The notes: generated by a model not told the origin, from the letters alone. Numbered from the stretch's first letter, positions 1-6,689 are shown. The stretch is DNA of 9,029 bases from JAYVJH01 sp043777595 (GCA_043777595.1 JAYWHT010000088.1:1-9029), one strand, 5' to 3'. A program made the numbers and translations.

Positions 1-213
1 TTTTTGCAAAAAGCTGGCATTGACAACTACCAAATCATAGAACTCGAAGAACACATTGGCGGTAATTCGGCATTTGGGCAGGACGGCAACAGCAGCTATC
101 CATGGGCGGCACACTATTTACCCATTCCGAGTATTGAAAACAAAATATTGATTGACTTCTTGACCGAGAACCATATCATAACAGGCTTTGATACTGCTGG
201 TTTGCCTATTTAA
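1..213 (+). pseudogene. 3'-truncated FAD/NAD(P)-binding oxidoreductase fragment
   Basis: The reading frame is open from base 1 and runs to the TAA at 211-213, giving about 70 residues; the N-terminus lies outside the window. The motif IIELEEHIGGNSAFG (a charged strand end followed by GGN) looks like the second strand of a dinucleotide-binding Rossmann fold, and NSSYPWAAHYLPIP resembles a group of bacterial FAD-dependent oxidoreductases of roughly 500 residues. The frame ends at GFDTAGLPI, where such proteins normally continue for several hundred residues. The stop is formed by the TTAA that begins the dispersed repeat at 210-316, so the coding sequence appears to be cut by, or rearranged at, that repeat. 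I infer a non-functional remnant; the substrate is unknown. A chance resemblance is possible because only a short piece is visible. Confidence 0.55.
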
Positions 214-316
214 GTACATATTCAAAAGTAAAACAGTATTTCAATTCTGATAACTTACTGATTTACAGCATAGTATTTAACTCACGACACCGTACTATAT
301 ACTCACTACTACTTAA
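210..316 (-). repeat. Dispersed ~107-bp repeat, copy 1 (MITE-like)
   Basis: Read on the minus strand, this copy starts with TTAAGTAGTAGTGAGTATAT and ends with TTTTGAATATGTACTTAA. It aligns end to end with copies at 3565-3672 and 6930-7036, with about 80 % identity by hand alignment and one single-base gap. TTAA stands at both ends, and the outer seven bases TTAAGTA / TACTTAA form a perfect terminal inverted repeat in this copy. Inside is a direct repeat of the type GTnGTGAGT at about 20-base spacing. The left TTAA contains the dnaB stop codon, and the right TTAA gives the stop of the truncated oxidoreductase frame. No protein is encoded. A small non-autonomous element is the simplest reading; a REP-like 3'-end repeat is the alternative. 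Confidence 0.8.
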
Positions 317-1950
317 AACGGCGTTTCGTCATTGGGGTTTGCCGCTGGAAACGGCGTATTGCCCATGTCATTGGCCCGGCTACGGAACGTTCCGCCTGAC
401 GGTGCTGATGGTGACGTATTGGGCTGGTTTTGAGGTGGTTGCTCGCTTGATGGGGCTATTCCTAAACGGCCTTCGGAAGTTGGAGGTGTGTATTGGCTTG
501 GCGAATAGTAACTGTCCAAATCGGCAAATTTGGTATATTTACCAATAAATCGAAGTTGGACGGTCTCTAATGAACCCGAACGGTTTTTGGCCAAAATCAC
601 TTCGCCAATGCCTTGCACCGACTGGCCGGCTTCGTCTTGGGTAATGTTGTAATATTCGGGGCGATACAAGAAAATAACCATGTCGGCATCTTGCTCAATC
701 GAGCCTGACTCACGCAAATCTGACAACTGCGGGCGTTTGTCGCCACCACGGGTCTCGACCGAGCGGTTTAGCTGCGATAGTGCTATGACGGGTATGTTGA
801 GTTCTTTAGCTAAGTTTTTTAAGGCCCTCGAAATCGAGGCTATCTCCTGCTCACGGTTGCCCATACCCTTGCTCTCACCTTGCATAAGTTGCAGGTAATC
901 TATCACAATCATCTGAATGTCGTGCTGTTGTTTCAAGCGGCGGGCTTTGGCACGAAGTTCTAAGATAGACAGTGCGGGTGTGTCATCAATAAAAATCGGC
1001 GCACGCATCAATCGGTCTATGCGGTGGTGCATTTGTGTCCATTCGTGGGGCAATAGGCTTCCTTTTCGTATTTTTTCGCCTTCAATCTCCGCCTCAGCCG
1101 AAATCAAACGATTGACCAACTGCACAGATGACATCTCCAAAGAAAAAATAGCCACAGGCATATTAAAATCTACCGCCGCATTGCGAAGCGACGATACTAC
1201 AAAAGCAGTTTTTCCCATTCCTGGCCTTGCAGCCAAAATCACGAGTTCGGTACGTTGCCAGCCCGAAGTTACACGGTCTAAGGCTGTAAAGCCCGATGGC
1301 ACACCTGTTACACCGTCTTTTTGGTCTCGCCTCAGTTCGAGTTCTTTGAGTGCTTGCGCCATCAACGACCCCATGTCGGCGTAGTTTTTCTTGATATTAG
1401 AATCCGAAATTTTAAATAAATCGCTTTCGCTACGGTCTAAGAGCGTAAAAACGTCGGTTGTGTCTTCGTAGGCATCTTTCAAAATACCCGAAGCCATACC
1501 TATCAAATCTCGTTTCATTGAAGCCTGCGCCACTATTCGAGCATGAAACTCAATATTGGCCGCCGAGTTGATATTAGAAGTAAGTTGTGTAATAAACCCC
1601 GCTCCACCTATCAACTCTATATCACCCGACTTACGCAACTGATTGGTAACTGTCAATAAATCAACGGGTTCTGAATTTTGAAAAAGGGTAATAATAGCCG
1701 CATAAATACGCTGGTGCGATTCTTTATAAAAACTTTCCGGTTTAAGAATATCCACAATGGCATTGAGGGCATCTTTTTCGAGCATCAATGCGCCCAAAAT
1801 CGCCTCTTCTAAGTCGGTAGCTTGCGGAGGGAGTTTACCCATGCCAACAGCCGTGTTTTTATCAATCCAGCCGTTAGACTGACTGCTGCGCTTTTGGCTA
1901 TTGGGCGGAGAGTTTTTTCGTAAAAAGTTATGAGGTTGGTTATCTTCCAT
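313..1950 (-). CDS. dnaB: Replicative DNA helicase DnaB
   Basis: This is the hexameric 5'-3' helicase that unwinds DNA at the replication fork and recruits primase. The protein is 545 residues from the ATG at 1948-1950. An in-frame TTG at 1972-1974 would add eight residues but is less likely as a start. The N-terminal domain begins near residue 39 (LPPQATDLEEAILGALMLE), and the RecA-like domain starts near residue 216. Walker A is ARPGMGKT (241-248), followed by SLEMS (270-274), Walker B MIVIDYLQL (347-355), SQLNRSVE (392-399), DLRESGSIEQDAD (411-423) and the arginine-finger region AKNRSG (454-459). The last ~55 residues are a low-complexity tail rich in Pro, Ser and Asn, common in Bacteroidota DnaB proteins. 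No intein is present. It is divergent from creD, and its stop codon lies inside the end of repeat copy 1. Confidence 0.97.
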   Translation of the reverse strand: MEDNQPHNFLRKNSPPNSQKRSSQSNGWIDKNTAVGMGKLPPQATDLEEAILGALMLEKDALNAIVDILKPESFYKESHQRIYAAIITLFQNSEPVDLLTVTNQLRKSGDIELIGGAGFITQLTSNINSAANIEFHARIVAQASMKRDLIGMASGILKDAYEDTTDVFTLLDRSESDLFKISDSNIKKNYADMGSLMAQALKELELRRDQKDGVTGVPSGFTALDRVTSGWQRTELVILAARPGMGKTAFVVSSLRNAAVDFNMPVAIFSLEMSSVQLVNRLISAEAEIEGEKIRKGSLLPHEWTQMHHRIDRLMRAPIFIDDTPALSILELRAKARRLKQQHDIQMIVIDYLQLMQGESKGMGNREQEIASISRALKNLAKELNIPVIALSQLNRSVETRGGDKRPQLSDLRESGSIEQDADMVIFLYRPEYYNITQDEAGQSVQGIGEVILAKNRSGSLETVQLRFIGKYTKFADLDSYYSPSQYTPPTSEGRLGIAPSSEQPPQNQPNTSPSAPSGGTFRSRANDMGNTPFPAANPNDETPF

Positions 1951-2103
1951 GATTTCGCATACAATAATAGCCAAAAAGAATAGTATCTAAAAAAAATATT
2001 TTTAACAATTTCGTAATATTACTTCTTTCATATTTGGAATCAGCGAGTTATCGGTTTTCTTTGTAAAGAATTTTATTTAATGGTTTGTATGGAAAAAGAA
2101 AAA

Positions 2104-2135
2104 TTTGTTGTTTAGCCGTTGTGTATTTTACTTTG
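2104..2135 (+). promoter_or_regulatory. Candidate Bacteroidota-type promoter for creD
   Basis: TTTG at 2104-2107 is followed after 20 bases by TTACTTTG at 2128-2135. This matches the -33 TTTG and -7 TAnnTTTG pattern of the Bacteroidota primary sigma factor with one mismatch. It sits about 40 bases before the creD start in the 226-base divergent dnaB/creD spacer. The assignment rests on pattern and spacing only, and this AT-rich spacer could give such matches by chance. No equally good match was found for dnaB on the other strand. Confidence 0.3.
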
Positions 2136-2176
2136 TATAAAAAAGTACTTTTTATTTTATTTAAAACAATAAATCC

Positions 2177-3568
2177 ATGGAAAATCAAGAATCCCCCTCT
2201 CTTTTCGATCGTTTCAATGCTTGGCTTCGCACGTCGGTTATGCTCAAATTGTTTGTCATTGGTATATTGGTACTCATTTTACTGATTCCTGCCAATATGC
2301 TCACATCAATAGTCTATGAACGAGAAGCAACTCGAAACACGGCCATAGCTGAGGTGAGTTCAAAATGGGGTAATGAGCAGGTCATTGGCGGACCGATTTT
2401 GACCCTACCCTATCAAGAAAGCTACCAAGACGATAAAGGCAATAAACTGCTTCGGATAGAGTTTGCACATTTTTTGCCCGAAAATTTGTCTATTGACGGT
2501 AACATTCAACCCGAAAAACGTTATCGGGGTATTTATGTAGTGATACTCTACAACACCAAGCTAACGATGTCTGGCAACTTCAAAAAGCCTGACATTGAAG
2601 CACTTGGACTAAGACCTGAATCTATTTTGTGGAATAAAGCCTTTCTGTCAGTTGGTATTACAGACCTCAAAGGCATCAAAGACACCATTAAGTTTTCGGT
2701 CAATGCTGAGCCATTGCCAGTCAATCCTGGCATACCGTCCAACGACATTCTGTCTTCGGGTGTGAGTGCGCCTGTTCGCTTAGACAAAGAGCAATACGAC
2801 TTTAAATGTGAGCTAAATCTCAATGGCAGTACACAACTAAGTTTTTTGCCTTTGGGCAAAAAAACCACCGTCTCACTTACTTCGCCTTGGCCTTCACCCA
2901 GTTTTGTAGGCGATTTTTTGCCCGACACCCGCAAAATTACAGATGCTGGTTTTAAGGCTTCTTGGCAGGTGCTTCAATACAATCGTAATTTTCCACAGCA
3001 GGGTTTGGGGGCGTTTATTGGTACTGGGGTGACGAATAGAGATATCGAAAATAAAGAAACAGACATGGCAACCGTAGTGCCTGCTTCTACGTCTATTGCT
3101 TCCTTTGGGGTCAAGCTACTGTTGCCTATTGATGAATACAAAAAAACGATGCGTTCGGCCAAATACGAAGTTATGTTTATACTCATTACGTTTATTGCTT
3201 TCTTTTTTGTCGAAATCTTAAACCAAAAACGTATTCACCCCATTCAGTATTTATTGGTAGGCTTTGCGGTTTGTTTGTTTTATTTGCTTTTGTTGTCTAT
3301 TTCAGAGCATCTATCGTTTAATTGGGCCTATTTGATTGGTTGCGGGGTGATATTGTCGTTAATAACGTTTTATGTCAAACACGTTTTTCAGAACAACCGC
3401 CTTACGTTGGTATTTAGTGGTATTTTGGCTCTGTTATACGGTTTTTTCTATTCGTTGCTTCAGCTCGAAGACTACTCACTATTGCTTGGTAGTGCTGGCT
3501 TGGTCTTGATTTTGGGAGCCGTCATGTACCTCACTCGCAACATCAACTGGTACAAGGCTTACAATTAA
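2177..3568 (+). CDS. creD: CreD-family inner membrane protein
   Basis: The 463-residue protein matches the CreD (COG4452) family in length and layout. In E. coli CreD is a target of the CreBC two-component system, and its biochemical role is unknown. One membrane segment near residues 20-40 is followed by a large predicted periplasmic domain (about 45-325). That domain carries IGGPILTLPY, FLPENLSIDGNIQPEKRYRGIY and the FxASWxVxxxNRxFPQ motif (269-274, 279-283 region). SIASFGVKLLLPIDEY then leads into five hydrophobic helices (about 331-347, 356-375, 382-399, 408-427, 434-452). The ATG at 2177 is the first in frame with a sensible membrane-anchor N-terminus (MENQESPSLFDRF). No creBC-like genes are in the window. 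The TAA stop is part of the TTAA that begins repeat copy 2. Confidence 0.92.
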   Translation: MENQESPSLFDRFNAWLRTSVMLKLFVIGILVLILLIPANMLTSIVYEREATRNTAIAEVSSKWGNEQVIGGPILTLPYQESYQDDKGNKLLRIEFAHFLPENLSIDGNIQPEKRYRGIYVVILYNTKLTMSGNFKKPDIEALGLRPESILWNKAFLSVGITDLKGIKDTIKFSVNAEPLPVNPGIPSNDILSSGVSAPVRLDKEQYDFKCELNLNGSTQLSFLPLGKKTTVSLTSPWPSPSFVGDFLPDTRKITDAGFKASWQVLQYNRNFPQQGLGAFIGTGVTNRDIENKETDMATVVPASTSIASFGVKLLLPIDEYKKTMRSAKYEVMFILITFIAFFFVEILNQKRIHPIQYLLVGFAVCLFYLLLLSISEHLSFNWAYLIGCGVILSLITFYVKHVFQNNRLTLVFSGILALLYGFFYSLLQLEDYSLLLGSAGLVLILGAVMYLTRNINWYKAYN

Positions 3569-3672
3569 GAAGTCGTGAGTATATGGTATGCTGTCATGAG
3601 TTAAATGAAAAGGCTGTTAACCGATAAGTTATCAAAATTATAACACCGTATTAGTTTTGAATAAGTACTTAA
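3565..3672 (+). repeat. Dispersed ~107-bp repeat, copy 2 (MITE-like)
   Basis: This copy begins with TTAAGAAGTCGTGAGTATAT and ends with TTTTGAATAAGTACTTAA, with TTAA at both borders. It aligns over its whole length with the copies at 210-316 (opposite strand) and 6930-7036. The best conserved blocks are GAGTATAT...GTCATGAGTTAAAT on the left and CACCGTATTAGTTTTGAATAAGTACTTAA-type sequence on the right. The middle holds a small palindrome, GATAAGTTATC. The left TTAA includes the creD stop codon, exactly as the same end of copy 1 includes the dnaB stop codon. Confidence 0.8.
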
Positions 3673-3785
3673 ATGTGGGCGTGCTACGTAAATAATCTTA
3701 GGAAAATATCTAACTGTACGCTAAGTTTGTTATAAGGTTAGAAATAGAAATTTTGTTTTTTGACCCTAAAAACAAGCCAAGTACA

Positions 3786-3825
3786 CAACAAAAAAGGCGA
3801 ACCTTTCGGCTCGCCTTTTTTGTTG
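3786..3825. terminator. Bidirectional intrinsic terminator between creD and rplI
   Basis: A perfect 15-bp inverted repeat (3786-3800 with 3811-3825) encloses a 10-base loop. Its core is AAGGCGA...TCGCCTT and it is flanked by A and T runs, so each strand shows a GC-rich stem followed by a U-tract. It begins 14 bases past the rplI stop on the minus strand and faces creD on the plus strand, so it can end both converging transcripts. Confidence 0.92.
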
Positions 3826-3838
3826 ATTCGCAGTTTGA

Positions 3839-4279
3839 CTATTCGCCAAAAACGTTTACTTTCACTGTATGCTTCACTTCTTTGTGGAGGTCAATGAGCG
3901 CAGTGTATTCGCCTAAGTTTTTGATGTCGCCGAGAGAAATTTTCTTACGGTCAATATCAAAACCTTTTGCTTTGAGTGCATCGGCTATTTGTGTGTTGGT
4001 AACACGGCCAAATATTTTGCCGCTCTCGCCAGCCTTGGCTGCTATTTCGAGCGTAATGTCGCCGATGGCAGCAGCCATTTCTTCGGCATCTTTTTTTAGT
4101 TTTTCAGCTTTGTGGGCTGCTTGCTTTAAGTTCTCGGCCAGTATTTTCTTGTTCGAGCCTGTTGCCATGACAGCAAAGCCTTGTGGAATAAGAAAGTTAC
4201 GGCCATAGCCCGGCTTTACATCAACGAGGTCGTTTTTGTAACCGAGTTTAGCAATATCAGTTTTTAAAATGATTTCCAT
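3839..4279 (-). CDS. rplI: 50S ribosomal protein L9
   Basis: L9 binds 23S rRNA at the base of the L1 stalk and extends from the large subunit. The 146-residue protein has the usual length. The N-terminal RNA-binding domain is MEIILKTDIAKLG...VDVKPGYGRNFLIPQG (residues 1-35). A long charged connecting helix rich in Lys, Ala and Glu follows (about 41-75), then the C-terminal domain with GKIFGRVTNTQIADALKAKG and a conserved VKVNVFGE-type end. It is the last gene of rpsF-rpsR-rplI, 25 bases after rpsR, and is followed by a strong terminator. Confidence 0.97.
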   Translation of the reverse strand: MEIILKTDIAKLGYKNDLVDVKPGYGRNFLIPQGFAVMATGSNKKILAENLKQAAHKAEKLKKDAEEMAAAIGDITLEIAAKAGESGKIFGRVTNTQIADALKAKGFDIDRKKISLGDIKNLGEYTALIDLHKEVKHTVKVNVFGE

Positions 4280-4304
4280 GTTCTTTTATTGTTGCTTCGG
4301 TTAG

Positions 4305-4562
4305 TTACTTCAATTGATCGGCCACGTATGGCATAAGTGCCAAATGTCTGGCACGCTTGATGGCTTGTGCCACTTTACGTTGGTATTTAAGGCTTGTACC
4401 AGTCAGGCGGCGAGGCAAAATACGTCCTTGCTCGTTTACCAATTTCAACAAGAAATTTGGGTCTTTGTGGTCAATGAACTTAATACCTGATTTTTGGAAG
4501 CGGCAATACTTTTTACGGTTTTGGTTGCGCTCCATTGGCTCGTTTATGAGTACTGATGTCAT
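4305..4562 (-). CDS. rpsR: 30S ribosomal protein S18
   Basis: S18 pairs with S6 on the platform of the small ribosomal subunit. The 85-residue protein carries the typical YCRFQKSGIKFIDHKDPNFL and the LPRRLTGTSLKYQRKVAQAIKRARHLALMPY region. Only one cysteine of the possible N-terminal zinc site is present, so it is the zinc-free form. The start at 4562 is supported by an ATGA overlap of four bases with the rpsF stop, indicating translational coupling with its partner S6. An internal methionine at residue 10 (MERNQNRKKYCRF) could also serve as a start but would leave an unusual gap. Confidence 0.97.
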   Translation of the reverse strand: MTSVLINEPMERNQNRKKYCRFQKSGIKFIDHKDPNFLLKLVNEQGRILPRRLTGTSLKYQRKVAQAIKRARHLALMPYVADQLK

Positions 4563-4930
4563 GCTGCTTCGCCCTCCTTAGCTACTTGTTTTTTACCCAT
4601 TAGGCCGCTGCGCTTTTTTTCGGCGTAAGCTATGTGGTGTTTGTCCATGAGAATAGTTAGTTCTCTGATTATTTTTTCGTCACGACGGAACTCAATTCCG
4701 AGCGTTTTGATAACTGTCGGGTCGGCTTTGTATTCAAACAAATGGTAAAAACCAGTGTTTTTGTTTTGAATTGAGTAAGCCAACTTTTTCAGACCCCAAT
4801 GGTCTTCATGCACAAATTCCGCTCCATTGTCTGTTAGAATCTTGCGAAATTTGTCGACGGTGTCCTTCATCTGTTGGTCAGATAAAACGGGAGTAAGAAT
4901 GAACACCGTCTCATAGTGCTTTTTCTGCAT
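4559..4930 (-). CDS. rpsF: 30S ribosomal protein S6
   Basis: S6 forms a heterodimer with S18 and binds the central domain of 16S rRNA. The 123-residue product starts MQKKHYETVFILTPVLSDQQ, has the GLKKLAYSIQNKNTGFYHLFEY core (about residues 46-67), and ends in a Lys/Glu/Ala-rich tail beyond the usual fold. It is the first gene of the operon, with a promoter match at 4992-5022 and a short leader containing a hairpin. Its stop overlaps the rpsR start. Confidence 0.97.
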   Translation of the reverse strand: MQKKHYETVFILTPVLSDQQMKDTVDKFRKILTDNGAEFVHEDHWGLKKLAYSIQNKNTGFYHLFEYKADPTVIKTLGIEFRRDEKIIRELTILMDKHHIAYAEKKRSGLMGKKQVAKEGEAA

Positions 4931-4958
4931 AATGAGTTGATTGTTAGTAAATTATTTT

Positions 4959-4982
4959 AAAAAATCAGTCGCAACTCTGCGA
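4959..4982 (-). promoter_or_regulatory. Hairpin plus U-run in the rpsF leader (possible attenuator)
   Basis: On the minus strand TCGCA-GAGT-TGCGA (4982-4969) is a perfect 5-bp stem with a 4-base loop. After four bases a run of six T follows (4964-4959). It lies between the candidate promoter and the rpsF start. In many bacteria the rpsF leader carries an S6:S18-binding RNA that feeds back on the operon. Whether this hairpin is part of such an element, a weak attenuator or chance cannot be decided from one sequence. Confidence 0.35.
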
Positions 4983-4991
4983 ATGAGGCCG

Positions 4992-5022
4992 CAAAGTTAG
5001 TGATTTTGCTGAATAAACTCAA
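4992..5022 (-). promoter_or_regulatory. Bacteroidota-type promoter of the rpsF-rpsR-rplI operon
   Basis: On the minus strand TTG (5022-5020) is followed after 20 bases by TAACTTTG (4999-4992), an exact match to the -7 consensus TAnnTTTG with accepted spacing. Transcription would start a few bases downstream, leaving a leader of about 50-60 bases before the rpsF ATG at 4930. This is the best promoter match seen in the window. Confidence 0.6.
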
Positions 5023-5040
5023 TGATAGATTGATTTTATT

Positions 5041-5361
5041 TTACATTTGTGCTTGTAGTTTTTCTTCGAGTACACTTTGTGCAACAGCCCCCACGACTCT
5101 GTCCACCATTTCGCCATTCTTAAAAAACAACAAAGTAGGAATACTTCTGATACCAAACTTGGTTGCTGTTTCGGGGTTTGAGTCCACATCTACTTTTCCT
5201 ACTATGGCCGTTCCTTCAAATGTTTCTGCTACACGCTCTACCACGGGGCCAACCATGCGGCACGGCCCGCACCATTCTGCCCAAAAGTCCACCAATACGG
5301 GCTTGCCCGAGTTTATCATTTCTTCAAAATTTGCGTCTGTAATTTCAAGTGCTTTTCCCAT
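5041..5361 (-). CDS. trxA: Thioredoxin
   Basis: This cytoplasmic disulfide reductase keeps proteins and enzymes such as ribonucleotide reductase reduced. From the ATG at 5359-5361 (MGKALEITDANFEEM) the protein has 106 residues, the standard size. The active site WCGPC is at residues 30-34, preceded by VLVDFWAEW. The cis-proline stands at 75 (RSIPTLLFF), and the buried Asp is at 25. A longer in-frame start at 5448 would add 29 residues unlike any thioredoxin and is rejected. The gene lies on the same strand as rpsF, 110 bases upstream of it, and is divergent from the sugar-phosphate isomerase gene. Confidence 0.96.
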   Translation of the reverse strand: MGKALEITDANFEEMINSGKPVLVDFWAEWCGPCRMVGPVVERVAETFEGTAIVGKVDVDSNPETATKFGIRSIPTLLFFKNGEMVDRVVGAVAQSVLEEKLQAQM

Positions 5362-5500
5362 GATTGTTTTATAAAAATATAGTTGTTTGTTTATACTAAA
5401 ATCTGAATCAAGAATGAAAAAGTAAGGTGAAAAGTTCCCGAAGTCCAAAAAGTCAAACTTTGTTTTTATCTTGCATTTTCAAAATCAATATTTTCAATTT

Positions 5501-6229
5501 ATGAACTTCCAAATTTTTGATAGCCACGAGGCCGTTTCTGGACGTACAGCGCAATTTGTACTTGATTTAGTTCGCCAAAAGCCCAATGCGCTTATATGCG
5601 TGCCGTCTGGCGATACGCCAAGGCTGACTTTTCAAAAGATTGTTCAGATGGCACAACCAATTGATTTTGAACAGGTTATGTTTGTTGCTTTAGACGAATG
5701 GGTGGGTATTGCGCCAGATAATGTAGGAAGCTGTCGGTATATTGTCGAAAACGAATTGATAAAAGGACTACACCTGCGACCAGAGCAAGTGCATTATTTT
5801 GATGGTTTATCAAACGATTTGGCCGCCGAATGTCAAAAGACCAATGACCTGATTGCCTCACACAGTGGCTTAGACCTGATGCTCGTGGGCTTGGGTATGA
5901 ATGGCCATATTGGCCTCAACGAACCCAATACGCCTTTTGATACTTACGCTCACGTGTCTGAGCTGGCCGAAGTAACTGTGAGTGTTGGCCAGAAATACTT
6001 TGACGTACAAACCACTCTCAAACAGGGTGTTACGGTTGGTCTTAGACATTTGCAAGAGGCAAAAACTGTAGTACTGATAGCCACAGGCGAAAGGAAAGCT
6101 GAAATCGTAGAACGAGTATGCTCTGAACAAATCAGCGAAAAACTACCCGCTTCGATACTAAAACAACACAAAAATAGCTATCTGTGGGTTGATAAAGCGG
6201 CAGCAAAACTCACAAATTTGGCGTGCTGA
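5501..6229 (+). CDS. NagB/AgaI-type glucosamine- or galactosamine-6-phosphate deaminase/isomerase
   Basis: Members of this family convert amino-sugar 6-phosphates to keto-hexose 6-phosphates with release of ammonia, in the cytoplasm. The ATG at 5501 gives 242 residues, close to the family length; an upstream TTG at 5471 adds ten weak residues. Visible motifs are the phosphate-binding PSGDTPR (35-41), FVALDEW (61-67) with the catalytic Asp 65, and GLGMNGHIGLNEP (130-142) with His 136 and Glu 141. Asn 134 occupies the place of Asp 141 of E. coli NagB, a change also found in other active NagB proteins. The LDEW plus GSC pattern (64-67, 76-78) is closer to AgaI-like members than to E. coli NagB, so the substrate could be galactosamine-6-phosphate. 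A 6-phosphogluconolactonase role is less likely. A strong hairpin follows four bases after the stop. Confidence 0.85.
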   Translation: MNFQIFDSHEAVSGRTAQFVLDLVRQKPNALICVPSGDTPRLTFQKIVQMAQPIDFEQVMFVALDEWVGIAPDNVGSCRYIVENELIKGLHLRPEQVHYFDGLSNDLAAECQKTNDLIASHSGLDLMLVGLGMNGHIGLNEPNTPFDTYAHVSELAEVTVSVGQKYFDVQTTLKQGVTVGLRHLQEAKTVVLIATGERKAEIVERVCSEQISEKLPASILKQHKNSYLWVDKAAAKLTNLAC

Positions 6230-6232
6230 TGG

Positions 6233-6266
6233 GCATACTCTCGGGTGGAAGCACCCGAGAGTATGC
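6233..6266 (+). terminator. Strong hairpin after the isomerase gene
   Basis: A perfect 15-bp stem (6233-6247 with 6252-6266) with a GAAG loop starts four bases after the TGA stop. The core is CTCGGGTG-GAAG-CACCCGAG. No clean U-run follows, only AGAATTTATTGTTT. It probably ends transcription or stabilises the 3' end, but it is not a classical terminator. Confidence 0.7.
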
Positions 6267-6289
6267 AGAATTTATTGTTTGACGCTACT

Positions 6290-6320
6290 ACCTCGTGGTC
6301 TGTCTTACAGGCCATGGGGT
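6290..6320 (+). terminator. Second, GU-containing hairpin downstream
   Basis: ACCTCGTGGTCTGT (6290-6303) pairs with ACAGGCCATGGGGT (6307-6320) over 14 positions with three G-U pairs and a CTT loop when read as plus-strand RNA. The minus-strand version would have three mismatches, so a plus-strand transcript is favoured. It sits between the converging isomerase gene and the small membrane-protein genes and may be a back-up terminator for the former. Confidence 0.45.
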
Positions 6321-6329
6321 GATGTTTAC

Positions 6330-6437
6330 TTAATCTTTTTTATCCTTAAAACTCCAGCCATCTGTAATGGCATAACTGAACGCAGCCCCGAATAGCAAAG
6401 TAATGAGGCCAGCAAAATAGGCTATAGATTCAATCAT
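6330..6437 (-). CDS. Tiny single-span membrane protein (35 aa)
   Basis: The ATG at 6437 opens a 35-residue frame: MIESIAYFAGLITLLFGAAF and then SYAITDGWSFKDKKD. A hydrophobic helix spans about residues 4-24, followed by a short polar tail ending in Lys/Asp. The start lies eight bases inside the end of the preceding 61-residue gene, which suggests translational coupling. The composition is that of a real membrane microprotein rather than a chance frame. I do not recognise the family. A role as a small partner of the 61-residue protein or of a transporter elsewhere is only a guess. Confidence 0.6.
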   Translation of the reverse strand: MIESIAYFAGLITLLFGAAFSYAITDGWSFKDKKD

Positions 6438-6615
6438 TTTTGCTCATATTTAGTAGTTTCAAATAAATACCAAAACCCAAAATGCTAGGAACCCAAAGGC
6501 CGACGAAAATCGCTTGGTTGGGGTTTCCTGTAAAAAACAGTACTTCGGAATACACCAAAGATAAAAATGCTGATACAAAAAGTAGTTTGTCTGTAAGTGT
6601 GAATTTCTTAATCAT
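6430..6615 (-). CDS. Small two-span membrane protein (61 aa)
   Basis: The ATG at 6615 gives 61 residues beginning MIKKFTLTDKLLFVSAFLS. Two hydrophobic segments are visible, at about residues 9-28 and 34-54, joined by a short loop FTGNPNQ. The segment IFVGLWVPSILGFGIYLKL looks like conserved hypothetical proteins of Bacteroidota that I remember only by appearance, not by function. The tail is LNMSKND. The gene heads a small operon with the 35-residue protein, which starts inside its last codons. Its own ATG overlaps the end of an upstream open stretch (6608-6847) that may be a decayed gene. No function is assigned. Confidence 0.72.
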   Translation of the reverse strand: MIKKFTLTDKLLFVSAFLSLVYSEVLFFTGNPNQAIFVGLWVPSILGFGIYLKLLNMSKND

Positions 6616-6635
6616 AATTTGTGTGAATATATCTC

Positions 6636-6689
6636 TTACTCATTTGGCTTTTCAGGATACGCCCCGTTTTTTTTAGTGGGTTCTGGCAT
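6636..6689 (-). CDS. Possible 17-residue peptide or remnant of a third small gene
   Basis: ATG at 6689 to TAA at 6636 encodes MPEPTKKNGAYPEKPNE, 20 bases ahead of the 61-residue gene. The Pro/Lys/Glu-rich sequence looks protein-like, and the frame stays open a further ten codons upstream (YKISVFTFKW) without a start. Inserting one T in the T-run near 6700 would join it to the hydrophobic open stretch on the same strand (up to 6847), giving a membrane-anchored small protein. It could be a leader peptide, the end of a frameshifted gene or chance. Confidence 0.25.
   Translation of the reverse strand: MPEPTKKNGAYPEKPNE

Noticed and set aside
339..1384. Open frames on the plus strand opposite dnaB
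   Set aside because: They are antisense to conserved DnaB motifs and their translations are not protein-like.
1951..1974. Longer dnaB start at an upstream TTG
   Set aside because: It adds only eight residues with no family support, and a good ATG lies at 1948-1950.
3565..3672. CRISPR-like or terminator function of the internal GTCGTGAGT repeats
   Set aside because: The units are short, degenerate and only two or three per copy, without uniform spacers; the hairpin potential is not shared by all copies.
5362..5448. N-terminal extension of thioredoxin
   Set aside because: The 29 extra residues are not like a signal peptide or any thioredoxin extension; the ATG at 5361 gives the standard 106 residues.
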